64,000 nt of DNA from Parahoeflea halophila (GTDB taxonomy: Bacteria; Pseudomonadota; Alphaproteobacteria; Rhizobiales; Rhizobiaceae): the NCBI RefSeq assembly GCF_900220985.1, contig NZ_OCPC01000001.1, positions 1,466,836 to 1,530,835 on the forward strand. Direction: 5' to 3'. Below, in pieces: positions 52,527 through 60,429 of this stretch. Each line of letters begins with the position of its first letter. Position 1 is the first letter of the stretch. A program made the translations under genes and the position numbers. Below the pieces are notes generated by a model. That model made no database searches. It had not been told where the DNA came from and was given only the letters and a program-made list of their open reading frames with translations.

Positions 52527-53083
52527 TCAATGCTCCTGATCTGGTTGCTGTCGCATCTCGTGCATGGCGGCGAGCTCGCCAAGGGTGACCGGCTTGATCA
52601 GCGGCCGGATCCGGTAATAACCGGCCGCATCGGGCGTTTGTCGGTTGGCATCGGCGAGCAGTTCCGTCACCGTCAGGCCGCAATAGCGCCCCTGGCACGG
52701 GCCCATGCCGGGCCGTCCGAAGGCTTTGGCCTGGTTTGGGCCCAGACATCCCAGCCGAGCAAAGCCACGTACTGCGCCGGCGGTCACCTCCTCGCAGCGG
52801 CACACGATCGTCTCGTCGGCCGGCGCCAGCGCCTCAGCATGAGGAGGGTAGGCCCTGTCGATGAACGGACGGGCCGCCAGCTCGCCGCGCAACCTGCGGC
52901 GCAGCCGCCGGGCTGCCCTGTCCCGCGTGGACCGTGTGATCACCGACAGATCGCAGGCAATGGCTAGCGCTGCGATCGCGCCTTCTAGTTCGGCCGCCAC
53001 CGCGCCACCGATGCCGGCGCTGTCGCCGGCGATGAAGACATGGCCTTGTCCGCTCCGGCCGCCACTGCCCCGCCACTGGCCCT
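52527..53083 (-). pseudogene. FAD-dependent oxidoreductase / opine-oxidase-A-like C-terminal fragment
   Basis: The frame reads QGHVFIAGDSAGIGGAVAAE (end of the FAD domain) through the [2Fe-2S] BFD-like region: cysteines in IVCRCEEVTAG, GCLGPNQAKAF and MGPCQGRYCGLTV, then [17 protein letters not shown]. This is the C-terminal third of HcnB/OoxA-type flavoproteins. The N-terminal FAD and NAD domains, about 300 residues, are absent and an in-frame TAG is near 53083. It cannot be functional alone, although 157 residues from about 53000 could still be translated. Confidence 0.75.
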
Positions 53084-53576
53084 ACGACGCCCATCACCAC
53101 TTGCTTCACGACAAGGCGGGCAATTGCTCAAGCACGCCAACATTCACGCGCGATTCGCGCAAACCGTCCCACACTCGCCTTGCGCAACGCGCCAATGACA
53201 TTGCGCAAATGCCAGATGGAACAGGACCGCCAGCGGATCTGTTCCATGCTCCACATCAAGTCGGTCGCAAATGTCCGGATCATGTGCGACGACTTTCGGG
53301 TCTGATGGAGGGCTCCTTCAAGACACCGGATCGGTCAAAGATGCGAAGCGGGGTCATTACGTTAAATGACAAATCATACTAGGGCTATTCAGTTTGGTTA
53401 TGGCCTGTCCCTAATCTGGGGTTCCGGGCCGTATCGGCCAGCGGTCGCCCGAGGGCCACAAGCTTCGATGGGCAAATCGCAAGCCGCACCAAAGCTCGAG
53501 GCAACTCGAATTTTGCGGTACAGCTGCCGATTCGAGCTGAAATCGCGCCGGAATCGGCCGAAATGGCCGACCGCGC
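53084..53576. other. Intergenic region without recognised gene
   Basis: A 493-bp stretch between the flavoprotein fragment and the Lrp gene's 3' end. It has several repeats of TTGCGCAA around 53125-53210 but no gene, RNA or insertion-sequence signature that I recognise. It probably marks the edge of a deletion. Confidence 0.5.
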
Positions 53577-54038
53577 TCAGGGCAGATGCAGCGGCTGGTC
53601 CTTCAGGATCGTTTCCATCGAGAACAATCCGGTCACCGTTTCCAGATCAACATTCGCAATCAGTTTCTTGTAGACCCGGTCGTAACCCGACATCGAGGTG
53701 GTCACGACCTTGATCATGTAGTCCCAATCGCCGCCGATCCTGTGCACATCAACGATTTCGGGAATGGCGGCAAGGTGTTTGCGAAACTCACGCATCCAGC
53801 TCTCGCTGTGCTGGCGGGTCCGGATCATCACGAAAACCGTCAGATCCAGCCCCAGCAGATCAGCGTTCAAACGGGCATGGAAGCCTTCGATCACGCCGAG
53901 ATCCGTCAGCCGCCGGGTCCTGCGCCAGCAGGCATTTTGGGAAAGTCCGACTGCTTCGGCAACATCGCGCTGCGACAGCGCGCCGTTCTTTTGCAGCACT
54001 GCAAGAATTTTGCGGTCAATGGCGTCCAATTCGATCAT
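53577..54038 (-). CDS. Lrp/AsnC-family transcriptional regulator
   Basis: A 153-residue Lrp-like regulator. The helix-turn-helix lies at residues about 5-50 (ELDAIDRKILAVLQKNGALS, RDVAEAVGLSQNACWRRTRR). A RAM ligand-binding domain follows (HRIGGDWDYMIKVVTTSMSG). ATG 54038 is the conserved start. It is divergent from the class V aminotransferase at 54134 (95-bp gap) and presumably controls it in response to an amino acid. Confidence 0.92.
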   Translation of the reverse strand: MIELDAIDRKILAVLQKNGALSQRDVAEAVGLSQNACWRRTRRLTDLGVIEGFHARLNADLLGLDLTVFVMIRTRQHSESWMREFRKHLAAIPEIVDVHRIGGDWDYMIKVVTTSMSGYDRVYKKLIANVDLETVTGLFSMETILKDQPLHLP

Positions 54039-54133
54039 ATGACCCAATATTCTTATATACAGCGCAAATTCAAGAGAAAAATTTGATCTGAAAGCAGGTA
54101 AATTACTCCGCACAAACGAACGAGAGTGCCGTG

Positions 54134-55582
54134 ATGACCAAGTCCCCTGCCGTAAACCTCTTTGACCGTTTCCGCGCCAGCATCCGAACCGGCGACACGG
54201 TGGCACGTCTGACCGACGGCCTGATCGGGCATCACGCGACGATCGACGGGCCGCTGGGCAACAAGCCACTGATCTATGCCGATTACGTCGCTTCCGGCCG
54301 TGCGCTGCGCCAGATCGAGGAGTTTGTGCTAACCGAACTGCTGCCGTTCTATGCCAACAGCCACACCGAAGCCTCTTTTGTCGGCGGCATGATGACCCGC
54401 CTGCGCCGGCAGGCTCGTGACATCATCCGCGCGGAATGCCACGCGTCCCAGGATCACGCGGTGATCTTTACCGGATCGGGTGCGACCGCCGGCATCAATC
54501 GGCTTGTCCATCTTCTCGGACTACCGGAAATGGTCTCCGAGGGCAAAGCCCCCGTGGTTCTCATCGGTCCATACGAGCACCATTCGAATATCCTGCCCTG
54601 GCGCGAAAGCGGTGCCGAGGTGATCGAAGTGCCGGAAGCCGAAACCGGCGGGCCCTGCCTGCCGGCGCTGCACAGGACGCTTGCCAGCGTCAAGGGCCGG
54701 CCAGTCATCGGCGCGTTCTCCGCCGCCTCCAACGTTTCGGGGATCGTCAGCGATGTGGAAGAAGTCAGCCGCGTCCTCAAGGCGTCCGGTGCCACCGTGG
54801 TCTGGGACTATGCGGGCGGTGCGCCTTATCTTCCGATTGACATGTGCCCGGCGCTGGACGCCCTGATTGATGCGGTCGTTCTCTCGCCGCACAAATTTGT
54901 TGGCGGGCCTCAGGCGTCCGGTCTGCTGATCCTTCGCCACGACGCCGTGCGGGCCGAAAAACCCACAATTCCGGGGGGCGGCACGGTGCGTTTCGTCTCC
55001 CCGACAGGCCACGACTATTCCCGAAATGTGGAAGCCCGCGAAGAGGCAGGCACCCCGAATGTAATCGGCGACCTGCGCGCAGCCCTTTGCTTACTGGTCA
55101 AGGCCGAAATCGGCCAGGATTACATCACGAGCCGCAACCGGGAAAATTGCCGGAAAGCGATGCAGGCATGGGGCTCGCATCCCAATATCCAGCTGCTCGG
55201 AAATCTCGTCTGCGAGCGGCTTCCGATTTTTTCGTTCCGGCTGGGCAACGGCAAGGGTGGTTATGTGCATCAGCAGCTGGTGACCCGCCTGCTGTCGGAT
55301 TGCTACGGCATCCAGGCCCGCGGCGGCTGCGCCTGCGCCGGGCCCTATGTGCACCGCGTTCTCAACATTGATGATAACAGCTCAGAGCAGATACGCGCGG
55401 AGATCCTTGCCGGACGGGAGCTCGAGAAACCTGGCTTCGTCCGACTGAATTTCAGCTATCTGGCCACCGATGAAGAGGTTGAAACCATCCTCAAATCGGT
55501 GCTCGAACTTGCCGACAGCGCAGGTCAGCACGAGGCAGCCTATTCCTGCGATCCAGCAACGGCCATCTTCACCCCGGCCTGA
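54134..55582 (+). CDS. Class V aminotransferase / cysteine desulfurase-like PLP enzyme
   Basis: A 482-residue fold-type I PLP enzyme. It has FTGSGATAGINRLVHLLG, the DYAGGAPYLPIDM strand, and the PLP lysine in VVLSPHKFVGGPQASG. A cysteine-rich loop GIQARGGCACAGPYVHR sits where cysteine desulfurases have their catalytic Cys. This group of longer proteins, found beside Lrp regulators, is not well characterised; it could be a desulfurase, a lyase or an aminotransferase. The start is ATG 54134; GTG 54131 is in frame. It is the only structural gene under the Lrp regulator. Confidence 0.85.
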   Translation: MTKSPAVNLFDRFRASIRTGDTVARLTDGLIGHHATIDGPLGNKPLIYADYVASGRALRQIEEFVLTELLPFYANSHTEASFVGGMMTRLRRQARDIIRAECHASQDHAVIFTGSGATAGINRLVHLLGLPEMVSEGKAPVVLIGPYEHHSNILPWRESGAEVIEVPEAETGGPCLPALHRTLASVKGRPVIGAFSAASNVSGIVSDVEEVSRVLKASGATVVWDYAGGAPYLPIDMCPALDALIDAVVLSPHKFVGGPQASGLLILRHDAVRAEKPTIPGGGTVRFVSPTGHDYSRNVEAREEAGTPNVIGDLRAALCLLVKAEIGQDYITSRNRENCRKAMQAWGSHPNIQLLGNLVCERLPIFSFRLGNGKGGYVHQQLVTRLLSDCYGIQARGGCACAGPYVHRVLNIDDNSSEQIRAEILAGRELEKPGFVRLNFSYLATDEEVETILKSVLELADSAGQHEAAYSCDPATAIFTPA

Positions 55583-56238
55583 GGCGCACTCAGCTGGCCC
55601 GGTATCGGTGGCACTGCCTTCCCCTCCCGATGATGAAATCTTGCGGCCGGCACAGGCTCGAGCCGGCTCGGCCGCGGGCCCGGCAGGCAAGCTGAAAGAT
55701 CAGCGCATCAGTTATCGCTCACCGGTCGTGCACGTGGCAGCCGACGCGAACGGGGTGGTGGTCCGGTATCGCAGGGAAGCAGCCATTGTCAGCGGCCAGG
55801 ACGCTGCTTACGAGGCGCTGTCGTTGCTATCAGTCTCGAACGGGCCGCAAGAGGAATAACCGTTGTTTCAATGACGAGTGCCTCAACGAGACGCTGTTCT
55901 TGTCAGGCACTGAAGTGCGCCCGCACCAATCCACCGCGTGGAACAAGAACAACAATCGAAACAGGTCGCCACAACACCCCTCACCCGCATGACAAGTTTC
56001 GGTCGCGCGGCCTTCAGACGTGAAGCATAATCATTCGGGAAAGGCGCGCCTGCGTCCACATTCTGGCCGATGCGACAAGCTGCCGTCAGGTTGGCGATGC
56101 CGGCCGGAGAGTCTCGTTCCACAACCAGACATCAGAGAGGCTGCCTTCTACATCGATAGGTCGACCATGCCCCCTGCTGCTCGCAAAGTTCCTCCTTATT
56201 GCCCCGCCTGGTGAACCAAAGCTTGACGTAAAATCGAA
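55583..56238. other. Intergenic region with no assigned gene
   Basis: About 650 bp between the class V aminotransferase and the TRAP/hyu operon. A plus-strand frame around 55691-55857 (ADANGVVVRYRREAAIVSGQ) looks protein-like but has no credible start or family. No terminator or RNA gene was recognised. The far right contains the operon promoter region. Confidence 0.4.
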
Positions 56239-56281
56239 TTTGTTTCACTCTTCATTATCTTGTTACGCAGAATGAAACAAA
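56239..56281. promoter_or_regulatory. Candidate IclR operator upstream of TRAP/hyu operon
   Basis: TTTGTTTCA (56239-56247) and TGAAACAAA (56273-56281) are perfect inverted 9-mers, 43 bp end to end. TGAAAC/GTTTCA half-sites resemble those of KdgR-type IclR regulators. The pair lies 35 bp before the dctP ATG, where an IclR protein encoded in the same operon would act. Confidence 0.5.
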
Positions 56282-56315
56282 ATGCGCAGGCAAGGTTTTT
56301 TGTTGGGAGGATGGA

Positions 56316-57299
56316 ATGAACAGGTTTTCAATTATTGCCGGGGTTGCCATGATGGTGCTCCCGTCGCTTGCCGAGGCGCAGGAAGTCACCCTGAAGATGG
56401 GGCATGCGGCCGCTTCGACGCACATCTTTCACACCGGTCTCGAAATCTTCGCCAGGAAGGTCGACGAAAAGACAGACGGCAACGTCAAGATCGAGGTTTA
56501 CGGCGACCGGCAGCTGGGCGACGACAAGCAGCTTCTCGAGGGCATACAGATTGGCCTCATCGACGGAGCGCTGGTGTCTTCGGCAACCCTGCCGCTGGTC
56601 CTGGGCGCCGCTTCTTTCGACGCGCTTCAGCAGCCTTTCACCGTGTCGAGCTACGAGCAGCTTTCCGCTGTGCTGACCTCCGACCTCGGCGACGAACTGC
56701 TCGCGACGCTGGACGAAAAGAACATCAAGGGCGTGGGCTTCGTCGACGCCGGCCTGCGCCACTTCCTGTCCAAGGACAAGCCGGTCACCAGTCTAGCCGA
56801 CATGAAGGGCCTCAAGACCCGCATCGTCCCGATCCCCCTGCACAAGGCGATCTGGGAGACCATCGGCGTCAATCCGATCGGCATGGCATACGGCGAGGTC
56901 TACTCGGCTCTCGAAACCGGCACCATCGATGCCGTCGAGATCAATGTGTCTTCGATCAAGTCCGAAAGTCTCTACAACGCCGCCAAGCAGGTCACCCTGA
57001 CAGGCCACTATTTCTGGCCCGGCGTGATCATGATTTCGAACGCTGCCTGGGAAAAGATGAGCGATGCCGATAAGGCCGCGGTCGAAGCGGCGGGCAAGGA
57101 AGCCACCACCGAGGCCTATGCGCTTGCCGCCTCGCAGGATGCGGAAACCGTGGCCTTCCTCGAGGCCAATGGAGTCACTATCAACAAGCTCAGCGATCTA
57201 GACGACCTCAAGGCACTTACGGCTTCGGTGGTAACGACCTGGCAGGGCAAGGATCCGATGATCGCCAAGTTCACCGACGCGTTTGCGGCGGGACAGTGA
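56316..57299 (+). CDS. dctP: TRAP transporter substrate-binding protein (DctP)
   Basis: A 327-residue periplasmic protein with a signal peptide (MNRFSIIAGVAMMVLPSLAE). It has KMGHAAASTHIFHTGLEIFA, IEVYGDRQLGDDKQLLEGIQ and the carboxylate-binding Arg in MKGLKTRIVPIPLHKAIWET. GGGAGGA precedes ATG 56316. It is the first gene of an operon with TRAP permeases and HyuAB. The ligand may be a cyclic amide or oxo-acid that HyuAB opens. Confidence 0.9.
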   Translation: MNRFSIIAGVAMMVLPSLAEAQEVTLKMGHAAASTHIFHTGLEIFARKVDEKTDGNVKIEVYGDRQLGDDKQLLEGIQIGLIDGALVSSATLPLVLGAASFDALQQPFTVSSYEQLSAVLTSDLGDELLATLDEKNIKGVGFVDAGLRHFLSKDKPVTSLADMKGLKTRIVPIPLHKAIWETIGVNPIGMAYGEVYSALETGTIDAVEINVSSIKSESLYNAAKQVTLTGHYFWPGVIMISNAAWEKMSDADKAAVEAAGKEATTEAYALAASQDAETVAFLEANGVTINKLSDLDDLKALTASVVTTWQGKDPMIAKFTDAFAAGQ

Positions 57300-57303
57300 T
57301 CCG

Positions 57304-57672
57304 ATGGCGTCGATCAGGGTCTACGGTTGGGACAGTCTTCCCCGTGAAAAGGTTCGCGACGGAGTGTCGCGAACCGCCTTCCGCGGCGACAATGCCCTCA
57401 TGGTCATGAACTGGCTTGAGCCGGGAATGGAGAAGAAACCCCATTCTCACCCCTTTGAGCAGCTTGCCTATGTGGTTTCCGGCCGGGTCCGTTTCGAAAT
57501 CGGCGATGATGTGGTCGAGGTGGGAGCTGGGCAGGTCGTCCGTATTCCCCCTGATGTCGTTCATTGCGGCGAAGCCATGGGCAACGAGGTTGCGCTCAAC
57601 CTCGATGTCTTTGCACCCGTCCGCGAGGACTATCTGCACCTGACGGACTACCAGGAAGCCGATTTCGGCTGA
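57304..57672 (+). CDS. Cupin-domain protein
   Basis: A 122-residue single cupin. Metal-ligand motif 1 is PHSHPFEQLAYVVSGRV and motif 2 ends with IPPDVVHCGEA. It may be an isomerase, a dioxygenase-like enzyme or a substrate sensor. It lies four bases after dctP, which points to a role with the imported compound. Confidence 0.85.
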   Translation: MASIRVYGWDSLPREKVRDGVSRTAFRGDNALMVMNWLEPGMEKKPHSHPFEQLAYVVSGRVRFEIGDDVVEVGAGQVVRIPPDVVHCGEAMGNEVALNLDVFAPVREDYLHLTDYQEADFG

Positions 57673-57707
57673 TTTTCTGCAGACAACATCCTGTGCCCAA
57701 GCAGGAA

Positions 57708-57734
57708 TGACCCGGCGTTTCTAACGCCGGGTCA
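57708..57734 (+). other. Perfect stem-loop between cupin and dctQ genes
   Basis: TGACCCGGCGTT-TCT-AACGCCGGGTCA, a 12-bp perfect stem with a 3-base loop in the 138-bp gap. No T-tract follows. It probably separates the expression level of dctP-cupin from the membrane genes. Confidence 0.6.
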
Positions 57735-57810
57735 CCAGGAAAACTTTGCTCAGAAGGCAGCAGAACATGGACACTCACGTGGCTCGCAAACCGGAGGAGG
57801 CATCGCGACA

Positions 57811-58371
57811 ATGACTGCATTTCATCTTGTCTTTCGAACCGGCCTCAAGGCACTTCTGGTTATGCTGATGGCCACGCTGCTGACGGTGATGACCGCCCAG
57901 GTCATCATGCGCTACGGCTTCAACTCCTCGCTGCTCTGGTCGGAGGAACTCTGCCGCTACCTTTTGATCTGGTGCTCTTTCTTGGCCATGGTCTTTGCTT
58001 TCGAGCGCGGTGAGATTGCGGCACTTTCGATCCTGGCTGATTCGCTGCCGCGCGTGCCGGCGCTTGCGCTCGCCATTGTCGGCGGCGTGCTTTCGGCAGC
58101 CATGTGCGGAGCGCTCGCCTGGTACGGCTATCTCTACGCAAAGCTCGTAGGATCACAGCCGATCCCGGCGATCAGCTTCATTCTCGGAGATATATTCGGT
58201 TCCAGTGCCCCGGCGGCGCCGACTGTCTTCTGGGTCTATTTTGCTTTGCCGCTGGGCATGATGCTGCTCGGCCTGCGCATCGCGATCAACATCGTCCATT
58301 ATCTTCGCGCCTGGGCAGATGGACGAACGCTCCAGGACCTTGCCGCCTCGCATGGAGGGCCGGGCCAGTGA
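57811..58371 (+). CDS. dctQ: TRAP transporter small permease subunit (DctQ)
   Basis: A 186-residue protein with four hydrophobic helices. It has ALLVMLMATLLTVMTAQVIM, the YGFNSSLLWSEELCRYLLIW segment typical of DctQ, and FFALPLG-like final TM (VYFALPLGMMLLGLRIAINI). GGAGGAGG precedes ATG 57811. Its stop overlaps the dctM start (GTGA). Confidence 0.9.
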   Translation: MTAFHLVFRTGLKALLVMLMATLLTVMTAQVIMRYGFNSSLLWSEELCRYLLIWCSFLAMVFAFERGEIAALSILADSLPRVPALALAIVGGVLSAAMCGALAWYGYLYAKLVGSQPIPAISFILGDIFGSSAPAAPTVFWVYFALPLGMMLLGLRIAINIVHYLRAWADGRTLQDLAASHGGPGQ

Positions 58372-59645
58372 CCCTCTATTTGCTCAGCTTTCTCGGCTTC
58401 TTGATCATCGGCATCCCGGTTGCCTTCAGTCTCGGCCTGTCCTCGATTGCCTATCTGATCGTCAACGGCCAGATGCACCTGATGATCGGCTTTCCGCAGA
58501 AGATGATCGCCGGCATCGACAATTTCGTGCTTCTGACCATCCCCTTCTTCATTCTTGCCGGCAACCTGATGAACTCGGCCGATCTCACCCGCCAGATCGT
58601 CCGCTTCGCCCAGATGCTCGTGGGCCGGGTTCGCGGCGGACTGGCCGCTGTCAACGTGATCGCCAGCATGATGTTTTCGGGTGTCAGCGGTGCTGCTACC
58701 GCTGAAGCGTCGGCCATCGGCAGCGTCATGATCCCGGCGATGAAACGCGACGGCTACAAGCCTGAATATGCAGCGGCTGTGACCGCTGCCGGATCCATTC
58801 TCGGACCGCTTGTGCCGCCGTCGCTGGCCCTCATCCTCTACGGCGTGTTGACCGGGACCTCGATTGCCGACCTGTTCCTGGCGGGCATCTTCCCGGCTTT
58901 CGCCCTCTGCGCCGGCTTACTCGTCTACGCTTTGATCAAGGCTCGCCGCGAAGACCATCCGCTGCCGCCCGAAGTCCCTGCCGACGAACGTGCATCGCTG
59001 GCGTTGAAGGCAGTACCCGCGCTGCTGCTGCCGGTCATCATCGTAGGCGGCATCAGAAGCGGGGTGTTCACGCCCACCGAAGCTGCCGCAGTGGCAGTGG
59101 TCTATGCACTCGCTGTCGGGCTCCTTCTCTATCGCACCCTCGATGCCCGCAAGATCTTCTCTTCCTTTTATGAGGCGGCGACGATGACCGCCGGCGTGAT
59201 GCTGATCGTCGCCATGGCCAGCATGACCTCGTTCATTCTCGGCATTGAGAATATCCCGCGCGAGATTGCCGCCCAGATGCTCAACATCAGTTCCACGCCA
59301 TGGGTTCTGATCCTTCTGCTTAATCTGGTGCTGCTGCTGCTCGGCCTGTTCCTGGAGCCGTTGGCGGCTCTGGTTCTGGTGATGCCGATCCTCAACGAGA
59401 TCTTCCCGCTGCTGGGAATCGACCGTGTCCAGTTCGGTGTGATGGTGGTTCTCAACCTGATGATCGGAATGATCACTCCGCCGGTCGGCCTCTGCCTCTT
59501 CATCGTGTCAGCGATCGGCAGGACACCTCTGGAAAGAGTCGCCGTCGCCATTCTGCCGATGATCGGCATCGCCCTTGTCATCCTAGCTCTGGTCGCTTTC
59601 GTGCCGTTTCTGACACTTTCGCTGCCAGCACTCTTCCCGGGGTAA
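58368..59645 (+). CDS. dctM: TRAP transporter large permease subunit (DctM)
   Basis: A 425-residue permease with about twelve membrane segments. Motifs are IPFFILAGNLMNSADLTRQI, GAATAEASAIGSVMIPAMKR and AAGSILGPLVPPSLALILYG; GMITPPVGLCLFIVSAIGRT is near the end. The start is GTG 58368, overlapping dctQ. Upstream in-frame codons overlap dctQ and are not used. Confidence 0.9.
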   Translation: MTLYLLSFLGFLIIGIPVAFSLGLSSIAYLIVNGQMHLMIGFPQKMIAGIDNFVLLTIPFFILAGNLMNSADLTRQIVRFAQMLVGRVRGGLAAVNVIASMMFSGVSGAATAEASAIGSVMIPAMKRDGYKPEYAAAVTAAGSILGPLVPPSLALILYGVLTGTSIADLFLAGIFPAFALCAGLLVYALIKARREDHPLPPEVPADERASLALKAVPALLLPVIIVGGIRSGVFTPTEAAAVAVVYALAVGLLLYRTLDARKIFSSFYEAATMTAGVMLIVAMASMTSFILGIENIPREIAAQMLNISSTPWVLILLLNLVLLLLGLFLEPLAALVLVMPILNEIFPLLGIDRVQFGVMVVLNLMIGMITPPVGLCLFIVSAIGRTPLERVAVAILPMIGIALVILALVAFVPFLTLSLPALFPG

Positions 59646-59649
59646 CGAG

Positions 59650-60429
59650 ATGAAAGACACAAGCAAGATTAACAATCATTCCGCAATCGCCGCCTTCCAG
59701 ATTATAGAGGAAATGGCGCCGATGAACGAAGCGGTGCGCGTCACGGACCTGGCCAAGCGGCTGGGCATGCCGCGGGCCAAGGTGTATCGCTACCTGCAAA
59801 CCCTGAGCAACATAGGTTACGTCCGGCAGGACCCGGTCACCGAGCGCTACCGGCTGACACTGAAACTGTTCCATGTCGGTCAGGCGATCGCCGACGGAAC
59901 CCAGCTGACCAGCACCGCCCGACCGGTCATGGTTCAGTTGCGCGACAAGGTGGCGTTCACCTGCACGCTTTCCATTCCGGAGGAAAGCGCCATGCGGGTG
60001 GTCGACATCATTCGCGTCGATTCTCCCGTCCAGATCGTCACCAAGCCCGGAGCGCTCCTCGCCTTTCATGCCTCGGCCCAGGGAAAGATTGCCCTCGCAT
60101 TCGGTGATCCGGGCCTGCTGCCATCGGTGCTTGCCGCAAACCATAACACCCTGCCCAACGGAAAGCCCGTTGATCCGGCCCGCCTCGAGGCCGAAATCGC
60201 CCGCGCGCGCAAGACCGGTTGGGCCGTCGCCCCGGAAGAAACCCTAAGCGGACTCAATGCGATCTCCGCTCCGATTTTCGATCTCGAGAACCGGTTCGTC
60301 GCCACCATCACAATTGCCGGCTCGGTGCAGGATATTCCGCCTGAACCGTCCGCAGGCCTCTGCGCAGCGGTGACCCAAGCCGCGCGCGCAATTTCCATGG
60401 ACTTGGGATGCACGGAGTACCCGACATGA
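59650..60429 (+). CDS. IclR-family transcriptional regulator
   Basis: A 259-residue IclR regulator. The DNA-binding domain is AAFQIIEEMAPMNEAVRVTD then LAKRLGMPRAKVYRYLQTLS. The effector domain includes LLAFHASAQGKIALAFGDPG and GLNAISAPIFDLENRFVATI. It lies inside the operon it probably controls, four bases after dctM and overlapping hyuA (ATGA). Confidence 0.9.
   Translation: MKDTSKINNHSAIAAFQIIEEMAPMNEAVRVTDLAKRLGMPRAKVYRYLQTLSNIGYVRQDPVTERYRLTLKLFHVGQAIADGTQLTSTARPVMVQLRDKVAFTCTLSIPEESAMRVVDIIRVDSPVQIVTKPGALLAFHASAQGKIALAFGDPGLLPSVLAANHNTLPNGKPVDPARLEAEIARARKTGWAVAPEETLSGLNAISAPIFDLENRFVATITIAGSVQDIPPEPSAGLCAAVTQAARAISMDLGCTEYPT

Noticed and set aside
49647-53576. Insertion sequence or transposon causing the gene fragments
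   Set aside because: No transposase-like frame or terminal inverted repeats flanking the fragments could be found.
53870-53885. A third copy of the TTCAAACGGG palindrome element
   Set aside because: Only the half-site GTTCAAACGGG occurs there, inside the Lrp coding sequence and without the second arm.
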